From NCBI GenBank assembly GCA_018650285.1, contig JABIGF010000011.1, positions 1 to 57,998 of the forward strand: a stretch of DNA of 57,998 bases. Reading direction: 5' to 3'. Position 1 is the stretch's first letter; the number at the start of each line of letters is the position of its first letter. A program made the position numbers and the translations under genes. Of the stretch, positions 25,357 through 31,989 are shown in pieces. The DNA comes from Methanobacteriota archaeon. Its GTDB lineage: Archaea > Thermoplasmatota > Poseidoniia > Poseidoniales > Thalassarchaeaceae. The notes beneath the pieces are model-generated. The model did no database searches. It was not told the origin of the DNA and was given only the letters and a program-made list of their open reading frames with translations.

Positions 25357-27858
25357 TTATTTTTCCAAACGGATTCTTTGATCACACTTAGGACAAGCAA
25401 CCAATGCTTGGTCAACATCGTTTGGCATATCAACTGCAAACATCTGGTCACAAGCTGGACAAGATGCCTTCACCGTAGTAACATCTGATTCTTCTGGCAC
25501 AACTGCTGGTTCAGGCTTGGGAACCGGTTCTGGCTCAGATTGTTTCACCGTTTCAACAGGTTGAGAAGTTGTCACCCCTGCAGAATCAGGAAGTGCGATT
25601 CCAGATGACTTCTTAGCAACTCTTCCTTGCTCAGCGGCTGGCTTTTTCTTTGGCACCGCAGCCTCTACAGGCTCTGCTTTCTTTGCAGGCTTCTTATCCT
25701 GCTTTTTCAAGAAATCGAGGTCATCCAAAATTGCTTCTTTCTCTTGCACAATTTCAGTATCTTCATCATCCATGAAGGCTGACAATGTATCTGCTGATGC
25801 TCTACCCTGATTGTAATCAGCACCTGCAAGTGATGCGATGCTATCTCCACCACCATATCCACCTGATTGTGAACTAGCAGGAGCATACATCGAAAGTTGG
25901 TCATCTCGCTCAGGTTCAGGTACGACTTCCTCCTGCGCTGCAGCATTTGCAAGTGCTATCGCTTCGTTTTCCAACTGATTCTGACGTTTATTCCAAGCAA
26001 ACCAGCCACCTCCACCGATTAAAATGAGAAGAAGCAAGACGATGAACGGAGTTGCGCTATCAAATGGAGAAGAACTGTTAGCCGCTGCAGCAGGGTCAAC
26101 CTCCACATCTACAAGGTGTTCAACGATCTTTGAAAGATTAGCATCATTTGTCACAGTACAACTGACATACGTCGGTTGTGCTGTTGAAAAGGTCCAAGAT
26201 ACTGTTGGACCAACCGCCTGCGCGTCGTTGCTAGTGAATCCATCGCCATCAGCATCAACCTCTTTGTTGAAATCCCAAACATAGGCCAACATCGTTGACT
26301 CAGGGTCACTTGCATTTACTGTGAATATCATTTCTACACCGCTCATCACAGAATCTTCCGCTACAATTTCTCCAACTACAGGCTTAGTTCCATCTCGTAC
26401 TGAAATTGTCACCACTACAGCATCAATATTGTTGGCCCCATCAACAGCAGTCAATTCGACCGTGTGATTTCCAGTTGTATTCAAAGAGTGAGTAAATGAT
26501 GAAGGCGTTGAGGTATAGGATGAGACTAATACTCCATCAACTCTCCATTCCTCACGAATAATCTGCCAATTATCTGTGGAAGTTGATGTCAATGTAAAAT
26601 CTGCATCTACATCTCTCTGCCATACGTTAGAGCCCAATATGTTGGCAATTGGATTTGTAGAATCAATTACATTTGCTGCAATTGATACTGAATTGCTTCG
26701 ACCATCGGGACCTTGGACTGTTGCTTTTACTGAACGATTGCCAGGGCTAGAATAGGATGTAGTAACGGATGAACCAGTATCATCAATTATCCCATCATTA
26801 TCGAAATCCCATTCAGTCTGAGTCAAGTCAACTTGCTGGGAAAGATTTGGTGTTGAGTCAACATTGAAACTGACCTGCTCTTCAACATCAATATCATTCA
26901 GATTATCTGCGCTTGAAATCACTGGATTAAGAACGGGCAATAATGTCACACTGACTGTTATTTTTAGTTCTGTAGAACCATCTCCACCACCTGTTGGGCC
27001 GGCTTCATTATCCAAAAACAAGTATAGTGGCTGATTTGACAAATCTGACGGAACTGTCCACGGTTGCGATGTTGCTGTAGAAATAGAAAGCATCTGTGTA
27101 CCAGGTACCCAAAAAGCCCCACCACCACCCATTAGATAGGTGTCTTTTTGGTCCTCTGTCATAATGAAAATATCTCCAGTTCCTGAAAGAGGAAGAGCGG
27201 TAATAGAAACCTGTGTCCCAGTGTCAAGAGTTAATTCACTGGGCCCTAATAGTGCCGCATGACTACCAGGCGAAAGAACTTGTAACGAATCAATTAGAGT
27301 CCAGTAAGACATCGTAGGGAATGTTACTGAAATCGATATGTTAGATTGGCTGCCACCCTGCCCTCCATTCCCACCGTCTCCTGCGTGTGCTAGATTGTCA
27401 AGAATGAGATACCAAACAGTTTCTGAACGGTCTGGAACTTCCCAATGCCACTCTGCATCGCCAGACAAATCTTCTACCGATGCATCAGATTCCCAAACTA
27501 ACTCTGAACGATATGATTGGTCGTTTAGATATGTGCCAACGGAGTTGGCAGCAAAAATGAGCAAGTCAGCAGAACTGCCTGCAACAGACACATCAATTGA
27601 AACTAAACTACCTGGAGCAAGTGTACCAAGTGAAACTTGCATGCAAGATTGGTCTGCAAGATTAACCTGCGAAGGAAGTGTGCTAACATTAGTCGCGGGG
27701 CAAGGTGGGTCTTTTGCCCCTGCTCCAAGAGACATATCTGTCAATTCTTCGCTAGAAATCATTGCTACAGGAGCAAGCGTGCTAAGTAGCATCAAAAGAG
27801 CGAGAGGGACTACCATGCTAAGGCGCATCACTATCGGTGTTACTGTTCTCCCTTTCAA
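25357..27858 (-). CDS. Exported PKD-domain protein with cytosolic zinc-ribbon tail
   Basis: An 833-residue membrane-anchored surface protein. The signal peptide (MRLSMVVPLALLMLLSTLAP) is followed by two beta domains resembling bacterial PPC domains (around residues 50-175 and 195-310). PKD-like repeats with the hallmark WDFDNDGIIDD and YVWDFNKEVDADGDGF come next. A membrane helix (FIVLLLLILIGGGGWFAW) near residue 610 leads to a cytosolic tail of about 200 residues that is Ala/Pro/Lys-rich and ends in a CxxC...CxxC zinc ribbon (CPACDQMFAV and CPKCDQRIRLEK). The TTG at 27858 is five bases after a palindrome; the ATG at 27825 is an alternative start. A TATA-like AAATATTC at 27885-27892 suits a leaderless transcript. 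Confidence 0.82.
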   Translation of the reverse strand: MKGRTVTPIVMRLSMVVPLALLMLLSTLAPVAMISSEELTDMSLGAGAKDPPCPATNVSTLPSQVNLADQSCMQVSLGTLAPGSLVSIDVSVAGSSADLLIFAANSVGTYLNDQSYRSELVWESDASVEDLSGDAEWHWEVPDRSETVWYLILDNLAHAGDGGNGGQGGSQSNISISVTFPTMSYWTLIDSLQVLSPGSHAALLGPSELTLDTGTQVSITALPLSGTGDIFIMTEDQKDTYLMGGGGAFWVPGTQMLSISTATSQPWTVPSDLSNQPLYLFLDNEAGPTGGGDGSTELKITVSVTLLPVLNPVISSADNLNDIDVEEQVSFNVDSTPNLSQQVDLTQTEWDFDNDGIIDDTGSSVTTSYSSPGNRSVKATVQGPDGRSNSVSIAANVIDSTNPIANILGSNVWQRDVDADFTLTSTSTDNWQIIREEWRVDGVLVSSYTSTPSSFTHSLNTTGNHTVELTAVDGANNIDAVVVTISVRDGTKPVVGEIVAEDSVMSGVEMIFTVNASDPESTMLAYVWDFNKEVDADGDGFTSNDAQAVGPTVSWTFSTAQPTYVSCTVTNDANLSKIVEHLVDVEVDPAAAANSSSPFDSATPFIVLLLLILIGGGGWFAWNKRQNQLENEAIALANAAAQEEVVPEPERDDQLSMYAPASSQSGGYGGGDSIASLAGADYNQGRASADTLSAFMDDEDTEIVQEKEAILDDLDFLKKQDKKPAKKAEPVEAAVPKKKPAAEQGRVAKKSSGIALPDSAGVTTSQPVETVKQSEPEPVPKPEPAVVPEESDVTTVKASCPACDQMFAVDMPNDVDQALVACPKCDQRIRLEK

Positions 27859-27863
27859 TAGTT

Positions 27864-27876
27864 CACCCTTCGGGTG
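27864..27876. promoter_or_regulatory. Palindrome before the PKD-protein start
   Basis: Perfect inverted repeat CACCC - TTC - GGGTG, with an outer TTCA/TGAA continuation interrupted by a two-base bulge. It is five bases upstream of the TTG start at 27858, between a TATA-like element and the start codon. Confidence 0.5.
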
Positions 27877-27891
27877 TGAAAGAATATTTCC

Positions 27892-28986
27892 TTAAAGTTG
27901 GAACTTTGCCCAACTATCATTACGCCTATACAAGGTGATTTCACCTATACGAGATATTGTGAAAATATCCCCGTCATCGCTTGCAATTGACCTTTTATGC
28001 AGTTGTTTAGCCTCTTCTTCAACCACATTTGAATCAGTAATTCTAGAACTGTAATGAGTTAGTGCAAGAACCTCTGTGTTTGAAATTTGGGCATGACGCG
28101 CAGCATCGTGACTCGTAGAGTGATTATACATCTCTGCTTTCTCCTGATTTGCCACCAAAAAGGTCGCTTCATGAAGAAGAAGGTCTGGCTTTATTGGCAA
28201 TTGGGAAAACGCCGGCACAGCTCCTGTTGTATCGCCTGAAATAATTAGAGAACGAGGTGGTTTTTCACTACCACGAAAATCATCCGCTCGAAGAACGGTA
28301 CCATCTAATTCTACATCATCTCCATCTGCAAGAGTTGCTATTTGTTCCGTTGTAAGGTTTAGTAAATCGACTTTCTCGCGGTCAAATTTGCCAATCCCAC
28401 TCTCTGTTGCCACCATCCATGCACAAGATGGAACACCGTGAATTGTTGGAACGACTGTCAATTCCACTCCCTTTAGTGGTTGAATTGGACAGGAAAATGG
28501 TGATTCTTCTTCAATCGGCAATAAGACCCAATCAATATCAAAACCGAATGCCTCATCTTTTGCCCCAAGAGACTGCCATTGTTGAAACAAAATTGCAAGG
28601 TCTGTTGAATCTACACCGCTCTCCACGTGTGGAGTTTTACTAGGATAATTGATTGACCAATCAATTGCTTTCTGACTAGTTGGCGCAATAATTGTCAACG
28701 GTTCTGTTCTACCTTCAAGTGCCATTGTATGCAACATTGGCAAAAGTCCCCAACAATGATCAAGATGGCCGTGAGTAAACAAGATGGCGCGCACCTTTGC
28801 CATACGGCAGCGAATTTGCAATTCACTCTTCTTCAGCGCACTGTTTTGATTGAGGAGCCGTTGTTGTAATCCTTCACCACAATCAACTAACAGACCACCT
28901 CCAGGGGTCATCACAAATGAACCAGAAACAGCACGGTTGTGAGCAAAACGAGCAGATGATGTACCCAATACATGCAGTTCCAACAT
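27892..28986 (-). CDS. rnz: Ribonuclease Z (tRNA 3' processing)
   Basis: Metallo-beta-lactamase-fold endonuclease that trims tRNA 3' trailers. The start is at the ATG at 28986 (MLELHVLGTSSARF), which matches the family N-terminus; a longer reading to 29067 would overlap the upstream PRC gene. Motifs are GGLLVDCGEGLQQRLL, the metal-binding ILFTHGHLDHCWGLLP, ISGDTTGAVPAFSQ and a later DLLLHEATF segment. The protein is 364 residues, slightly longer than archaeal RNase Z (about 310), with an insertion near residues 120-165 (DLAILFQQWQSLGAKDE). A CCCCTC-C-GAGGGG palindrome and GGAGG lie upstream of the ATG. It has the same orientation as the surface-protein cluster. Confidence 0.92.
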   Translation of the reverse strand: MLELHVLGTSSARFAHNRAVSGSFVMTPGGGLLVDCGEGLQQRLLNQNSALKKSELQIRCRMAKVRAILFTHGHLDHCWGLLPMLHTMALEGRTEPLTIIAPTSQKAIDWSINYPSKTPHVESGVDSTDLAILFQQWQSLGAKDEAFGFDIDWVLLPIEEESPFSCPIQPLKGVELTVVPTIHGVPSCAWMVATESGIGKFDREKVDLLNLTTEQIATLADGDDVELDGTVLRADDFRGSEKPPRSLIISGDTTGAVPAFSQLPIKPDLLLHEATFLVANQEKAEMYNHSTSHDAARHAQISNTEVLALTHYSSRITDSNVVEEEAKQLHKRSIASDDGDIFTISRIGEITLYRRNDSWAKFQL

Positions 28987-28997
28987 GGTATCCCTAC

Positions 28998-29010
28998 CCC
29001 CTCCGAGGGG
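28998..29010. promoter_or_regulatory. Palindrome with GGAGG upstream of rnz
   Basis: Perfect inverted repeat CCCCTC - C - GAGGGG eleven bases before the rnz ATG. It includes the likely ribosome-binding GGAGG on the minus strand. Confidence 0.4.
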
Positions 29011-29021
29011 CTCATCCCTCA

Positions 29022-29285
29022 TCAAGGGTTCATGGGCTCTTGTGGGATTGGTGTTGGTGGAAACCAACGTAAAATGACTACATCTTCAATTCCGCGGACC
29101 CAATGCCAAGGTATCGCAACATGCACACCACCTGCAACGAGTTCCTCTTCACAATCAACAACAAAGATATGGCTGGTCGTCCAATGGTCAACTTCAATCA
29201 CAGTATCATGCACCACTCCAAGCCTTCTTCCATCGGGAAGAAATACCGGAAGACCACGCAAAGTGGTAACAAGTGCCTCTGCCAT
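29022..29285 (-). CDS. PRC-barrel domain protein
   Basis: An 87-residue protein made almost entirely of one PRC-barrel: GLPVFLPDGRRLGVVHDTVI is the typical first strand pair, and VAIPWHWVRGIEDVVIL is the closing strand. Archaeal single-domain PRC-barrel proteins have been linked to RNA-processing and cell-division contexts (for example CdpB with FtsZ-associated proteins). This copy lies about 1.2 kb from ftsZ, next to rnz. The stop lies 36 bases before rnz, so they may be co-transcribed. Confidence 0.8.
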   Translation of the reverse strand: MAEALVTTLRGLPVFLPDGRRLGVVHDTVIEVDHWTTSHIFVVDCEEELVAGGVHVAIPWHWVRGIEDVVILRWFPPTPIPQEPMNP

Positions 29286-29344
29286 TGTATGCTAGCGACT
29301 GCTCATGGTGCATCAAAGTTACCGCTGAGTTAAGTCAAACTCAG

Positions 29345-29938
29345 TTATTTTCCACGGTTTAGGTTAGCCTTCAGACTTGGGCGTAACTTCTCAGCACCCT
29401 TACCCTTGTTGTAGAGACCACGACCGCGCTTTCCAGCACTAGTCTTTCCACGGTGAACTCGACCGCGCTGTCGGCTACTGCTTCCAACCCAGCCCAACTG
29501 CTTGTCAGCCTTGATTACTGGGTGATTTGGGTCAACTAGAATAACTTCGAAGAATTTCTGCTTTCCATCTTCGCCGACCCAATATGAGTTTAGAACTTCC
29601 ATGTTTGGATATTTCTTGGCAACACGCTCTTCTGCTAAGCGCTGTGTTGACTTTGCCATAGTGATTTTTCGCATACCCATCTTTGATGGCTTTCTCTTTG
29701 CGTTAATCTTTGACTTGCGCAGGCCACCACGACGAATACGAGTTCGTACGACAGTAACACCTTGCTTTGCTTTGTAACCAACACGACGAGCTGCGTCAAT
29801 ACGAGTAGGCTTTGCAACACGGTGGAAAACCGGCTCACTGCGCCACTTTGTCATGCGTTCTCGGCGGTAGTCAGAAGGGATGTTATCCTTCGGCCTCTTC
29901 CAAGTTTCGCGAAGGTGGTGCGACATACCTTTTGACAT
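29345..29938 (-). CDS. rpl15e: Large-subunit ribosomal protein L15e
   Basis: A 197-residue basic protein matching archaeal and eukaryotic L15e: HHLRETWKRPKDN near the start, then RRGGLRKSKINAKRKPSKMG, RVAKKYPNMEVLNSYWVGED, and the C-terminal GRVHRGKTSAGKRGRGLYNKGKG. The start is placed at the ATG at 29938, eight bases after AAGGAGGAC; a TTG two codons upstream (29944) is too close to that site. A minus-strand TATA (ATATAAAT, 30010-30017) lies about 70 bases upstream. A small GGCG-CCT-CGCC palindrome (29954-29964) flanks the ribosome site. Confidence 0.96.
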   Translation of the reverse strand: MSKGMSHHLRETWKRPKDNIPSDYRRERMTKWRSEPVFHRVAKPTRIDAARRVGYKAKQGVTVVRTRIRRGGLRKSKINAKRKPSKMGMRKITMAKSTQRLAEERVAKKYPNMEVLNSYWVGEDGKQKFFEVILVDPNHPVIKADKQLGWVGSSSRQRGRVHRGKTSAGKRGRGLYNKGKGAEKLRPSLKANLNRGK

Positions 29939-30009
29939 ACTCAAGTCCTCCTTGGCGCCTCGCCGACCTACTGCCCCTTTATCAGCGGTTCGCCTCGACT
30001 AAATTGTTG

Positions 30010-30017
30010 ATTTATAT
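30010..30017 (-). promoter_or_regulatory. TATA box for rpl15e
   Basis: Minus-strand ATATAAAT, preceded by a GC-rich block. The predicted transcription start, about 27 bases downstream, leaves a 5' leader of about 45 bases containing AAGGAGG. Confidence 0.5.
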
Positions 30018-30024
30018 GTTGGGC

Positions 30025-30057
30025 CGGGGACTCTCGCCCCCGACCTAACGTGTTAGC
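30025..30057 (-). other. Stacked inverted repeats resembling a decayed tRNA 3' half
   Basis: On the minus strand CTAAC-AC-GTTAG is followed at once by CGGGG...CCCCG and GGCCCA. This looks like the anticodon arm, T-arm and acceptor end of a tRNA-Val-like gene. The T-loop consensus is missing, no D-arm is found upstream and the anticodon stem is poor. It may equally be the terminator stem of the modifier gene (stop at 30085). Confidence 0.3.
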
Positions 30058-30084
30058 TTAACTTGTGAATGCTGAATAGCGTGT

Positions 30085-30306
30085 TCAATTGTAGCCCCCG
30101 ACTAGCGGTGGCATCACTTGTACAGTTCCAACTTCGGCCCAGTTTGCGGCTTCGAGTTCTGCAGGCTGTACTAGCCTGTTCCCTGCGAATACCCAAGTAC
30201 CCTGGTTCTGAGTGATTACATCCATCGTCTCAGCCTTCGTTAGTTCCATCTCAGCGTGCCCCGAAGCGTCGGCGATCTGAACGGTTGTTCGAATTTCATT
30301 TTCCAT
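30085..30306 (-). CDS. Ubiquitin-like small modifier (SAMP/MoaD-like), GG plus two-residue tail
   Basis: A 73-residue protein with a beta-grasp pattern: TTVQIADASGHAEMELTKAE (first hairpin), a helix, and the closing strand VGTVQVMPPLVGG. The PPLVGG terminus matches the PPVAGG terminus of MoaD, ThiS, Urm1 and SAMP proteins, whose terminal glycine is adenylated by an E1-like enzyme. Unusually, two residues (Tyr-Asn) follow the diglycine. The start at the ATG at 30306 (MENEIRTT) follows GGAAGGGGGG. The longer frame to 30357 adds a basic leader with no ribosome site. It may serve in tRNA thiolation, molybdopterin synthesis or protein tagging. Confidence 0.8.
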   Translation of the reverse strand: MENEIRTTVQIADASGHAEMELTKAETMDVITQNQGTWVFAGNRLVQPAELEAANWAEVGTVQVMPPLVGGYN

Positions 30307-30356
30307 GCGTCTTTTTCCCCCCTTCCTTATGCGGCAAATAACAACAATATCCAACA

Positions 30357-30363
30357 CTATATG
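30357..30363 (-). promoter_or_regulatory. TATA-like element for the modifier gene
   Basis: Minus-strand CATATAG, about 50 bases upstream of the ATG at 30306. It predicts a leader of about 25 bases holding GGAAGGGGGG. Confidence 0.4.
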
Positions 30364-30407
30364 AAGTGACTATTCTCCAAATGAAAACTCAACAAACACA
30401 TCAAAGC

Positions 30408-30440
30408 AATATTTTCGCGTAAAAGCGATAAAAATTAATC
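30408..30440 (-). terminator. T-rich terminator after ftsZ
   Basis: Just after the ftsZ stop, the minus strand carries TTAATTTTTATCG followed by GCTTTTACGCG and an AAAATATT tract. These are several T-runs of the kind that end archaeal transcripts. Confidence 0.45.
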
Positions 30441-30444
30441 GAAA

Positions 30445-31608
30445 TCAATCGAATCTCTGGAATCCAAACTTGCTACCAGATTCTGTCGCTTTGGCCAACC
30501 CAAGAGCTTCACCTAACTTATCAGCACTCATCTGTTCTTCCAAGAGTCTGTCTCTTGCAACGCCTGTAATAATTGACATCACTTTGATTGTATCGCCAAA
30601 TCCTGGGTCTTGACGTGCGCCCCAAATCACATTAGCATCTGGCGCTATCCTACTCGTCATTAGTTCAACCACTTGGCTAGCCTGTTCAAGTGTCATGTAA
30701 GGTCCACCTGTGACATGGATAAGTGCGCCTGTCGCTCCGGCCACATCTATATCGAGAAGTGGATGGTTCATCGCCTCATGCACAACTTCCTCAGCCCCGC
30801 GGTCAGACTCTCCGTAGAGCATCATTGTAACACCACCATCTTCCATGATAGCCCTAACATCTGCGAAATCTAAGTTAATGAGTGAAGGCAAAGTAATTGT
30901 CTCGGTAATTCCCTTGACGATTTCAGCGATTAATTGGTCCATTATGCTAAATGCCTCATCTAGTGGAAGATTCGGAACATAGTGGAGAAGACGGTTGTTG
31001 TCAAGCACAAGTACTGCATCACAGGTTTTGCGCAACTGCTCAAGGCCTTCTAGGGCGCGCTGCATACGCTGCCTCCTCTCAACATGGAAAGGTGTTGTAA
31101 CAATCGCTACCACCAATGCTCCAGCACGCTTTGCTTCATCAGCAACCACTGGAGCAATTCCAGTACCTGTACCGCCGCCAAGTCCTGCTGTAATGAAAAC
31201 CAAATCTGCATTGTTGACTATTTTTGAAATCACATCGCGGCCTGCCTCAGCACACTTGCGACCCATACTTGGGTCACCTCCTGCGCCAAGCCCACGAGTA
31301 ATGTGTCTACCAACCAACAACTTCTGCATTGCGCGAGTGTGGTCAAGATGTTGCTTGTCTGTATTAATGGCGACTGTTACAGCACCCTCAACACCCAAGT
31401 GAGTGATTCTGTTCATCGTATTATTACCTGAACCACCACACCCACAGATTAGCAATCTTGGGTTTGGAACTCCATACGCTGACAATTCCTCATCAACAAG
31501 TGTTGTTGTCGGGCCAGTATCAACATCTTTTCGTATCTCGTTGATAATTCCGCTATAGTCTCCGCCCGCCGCACTCTGTCCCCCATCCATGGACTCCACT
31601 GTTCTCAC
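30445..31608 (-). CDS. ftsZ: Cell division GTPase FtsZ
   Basis: Tubulin-family GTPase that forms the division ring. The 387-residue sequence shows CGCGGSGNNTMNRI (nucleotide contact), AINTDKQHLDHT, the tubulin signature ITAGLGGGTGTGIAPVVADE, and NLDFADVRAIMEDGGVTMM in the second domain. The C-terminus ends KFGFQRFD without a long linker. The start is either a GTG at 31608 or the ATG at 31590 (MDGGQSA), which follows GGAGTCC. A minus-strand TATA (TTTATACCC, 31638-31645) predicts transcription from about 31613. It is divergent from tRNA-Tyr. Confidence 0.96.
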   Translation of the reverse strand: MRTVESMDGGQSAAGGDYSGIINEIRKDVDTGPTTTLVDEELSAYGVPNPRLLICGCGGSGNNTMNRITHLGVEGAVTVAINTDKQHLDHTRAMQKLLVGRHITRGLGAGGDPSMGRKCAEAGRDVISKIVNNADLVFITAGLGGGTGTGIAPVVADEAKRAGALVVAIVTTPFHVERRQRMQRALEGLEQLRKTCDAVLVLDNNRLLHYVPNLPLDEAFSIMDQLIAEIVKGITETITLPSLINLDFADVRAIMEDGGVTMMLYGESDRGAEEVVHEAMNHPLLDIDVAGATGALIHVTGGPYMTLEQASQVVELMTSRIAPDANVIWGARQDPGFGDTIKVMSIITGVARDRLLEEQMSADKLGEALGLAKATESGSKFGFQRFD

Positions 31609-31637
31609 TACCTACAGACACTAACTCGCTACTTCAG

Positions 31638-31645
31638 GGTATAAA
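31638..31645 (-). promoter_or_regulatory. TATA box for ftsZ
   Basis: Minus-strand TTTATACC, about 30 bases from the GTG start at 31608 and 50 from the ATG at 31590. This gives a very short or absent leader. Confidence 0.5.
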
Positions 31646-31776
31646 CGGTTGTCGGTCTGTGTCAACCTGTAAAGGGTAATTCCTGACCCTCTTGAGAAGG
31701 CCACAATCTGAAAAATGGGTTGAAGTGAATGCTTACCAAGAGGAGGAAAGGAGTTGGTGGAATACGAATGCTGGCC

Positions 31777-31784
31777 GGAAATAG
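31777..31784 (+). promoter_or_regulatory. TATA-like element for tRNA-Tyr
   Basis: GGAAATAG located about 34 bases upstream of the mature tRNA 5' end. It predicts transcription from about 31808. Confidence 0.35.
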
Positions 31785-31814
31785 TCAAATGAGAGAGGCT
31801 GTTCGGCGGCTTGT

Positions 31815-31921
31815 CCGTGCTTAACTCAGTTGGCAGAGTGCCTGACTGTAGACTAGTAATACAAACGGTTGTATTGGCAGCCATCAGGATGTCCCCGGTT
31901 CAAGTCCGGGAGCGCGGACCA
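31815..31921 (+). tRNA. tRNA-Tyr (GTA) with 31-nt intron, CCA encoded
   Basis: The acceptor stem CCGTGCT pairs with AGCGCGG at 31911-31917; discriminator A73 and CCA follow at 31918-31921. C1-G72 is the archaeal/eukaryotic tyrosine identity pair. The D-arm reads T8-A9 then ACTCAGTTGGCAGAGT. The anticodon stem is CCTGA with TCAGG (31884-31888), and the anticodon GTA is at 31848-31850. The T-arm is CCCGG-TTCAAGT-CCGGG. An intron of about 31 bases sits after position 37 (31852-31882), with its own AATACAA/TTGTATT stem, as expected for bulge-helix-bulge splicing. Confidence 0.95.
31852..31882 (+). other. tRNA-Tyr intron (canonical 37/38 position)
   Basis: The 31-base insert between G37 and A38 contains the self-complementary AATACAA...TTGTATT. 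Removal by the archaeal splicing endonuclease would give a standard 7-base anticodon loop, CTGTAGA. Confidence 0.85.
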
Positions 31922-31957
31922 ATCATTAGATGAGCGCCGTAGGTGTTCCGTAACAAC

Positions 31958-31966
31958 AAATATATG
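31958..31966 (+). promoter_or_regulatory. TATA box of the NNTGG repeat protein gene
   Basis: AAATATATG centred about 28 bases before the ATG at 31990, so transcription should begin at or next to the start codon (a leaderless gene). Confidence 0.55.
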
Positions 31967-31972
31967 CTATAG

Positions 31973-31987
31973 GATAATCAAATTATC
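31973..31987. promoter_or_regulatory. Palindrome between TATA and start of the NNTGG repeat protein
   Basis: Perfect inverted repeat GATAAT - CAA - ATTATC, two bases before the ATG. Because the gene appears leaderless, the palindrome lies in promoter DNA and would not be transcribed. Confidence 0.55.
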
Positions 31988-31989
31988 TT

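Noticed and set aside
29342-29944. TTG start at 29944 for L15e
   Set aside because: It lies only two bases after the ribosome site; the ATG at 29938 has normal spacing and a good family N-terminus.
31621-31884. Minus-strand reading frame between ftsZ and the tRNA
   Set aside because: It overlaps the tRNA-Tyr gene and the ftsZ promoter and has low-complexity sequence with no ribosome site.
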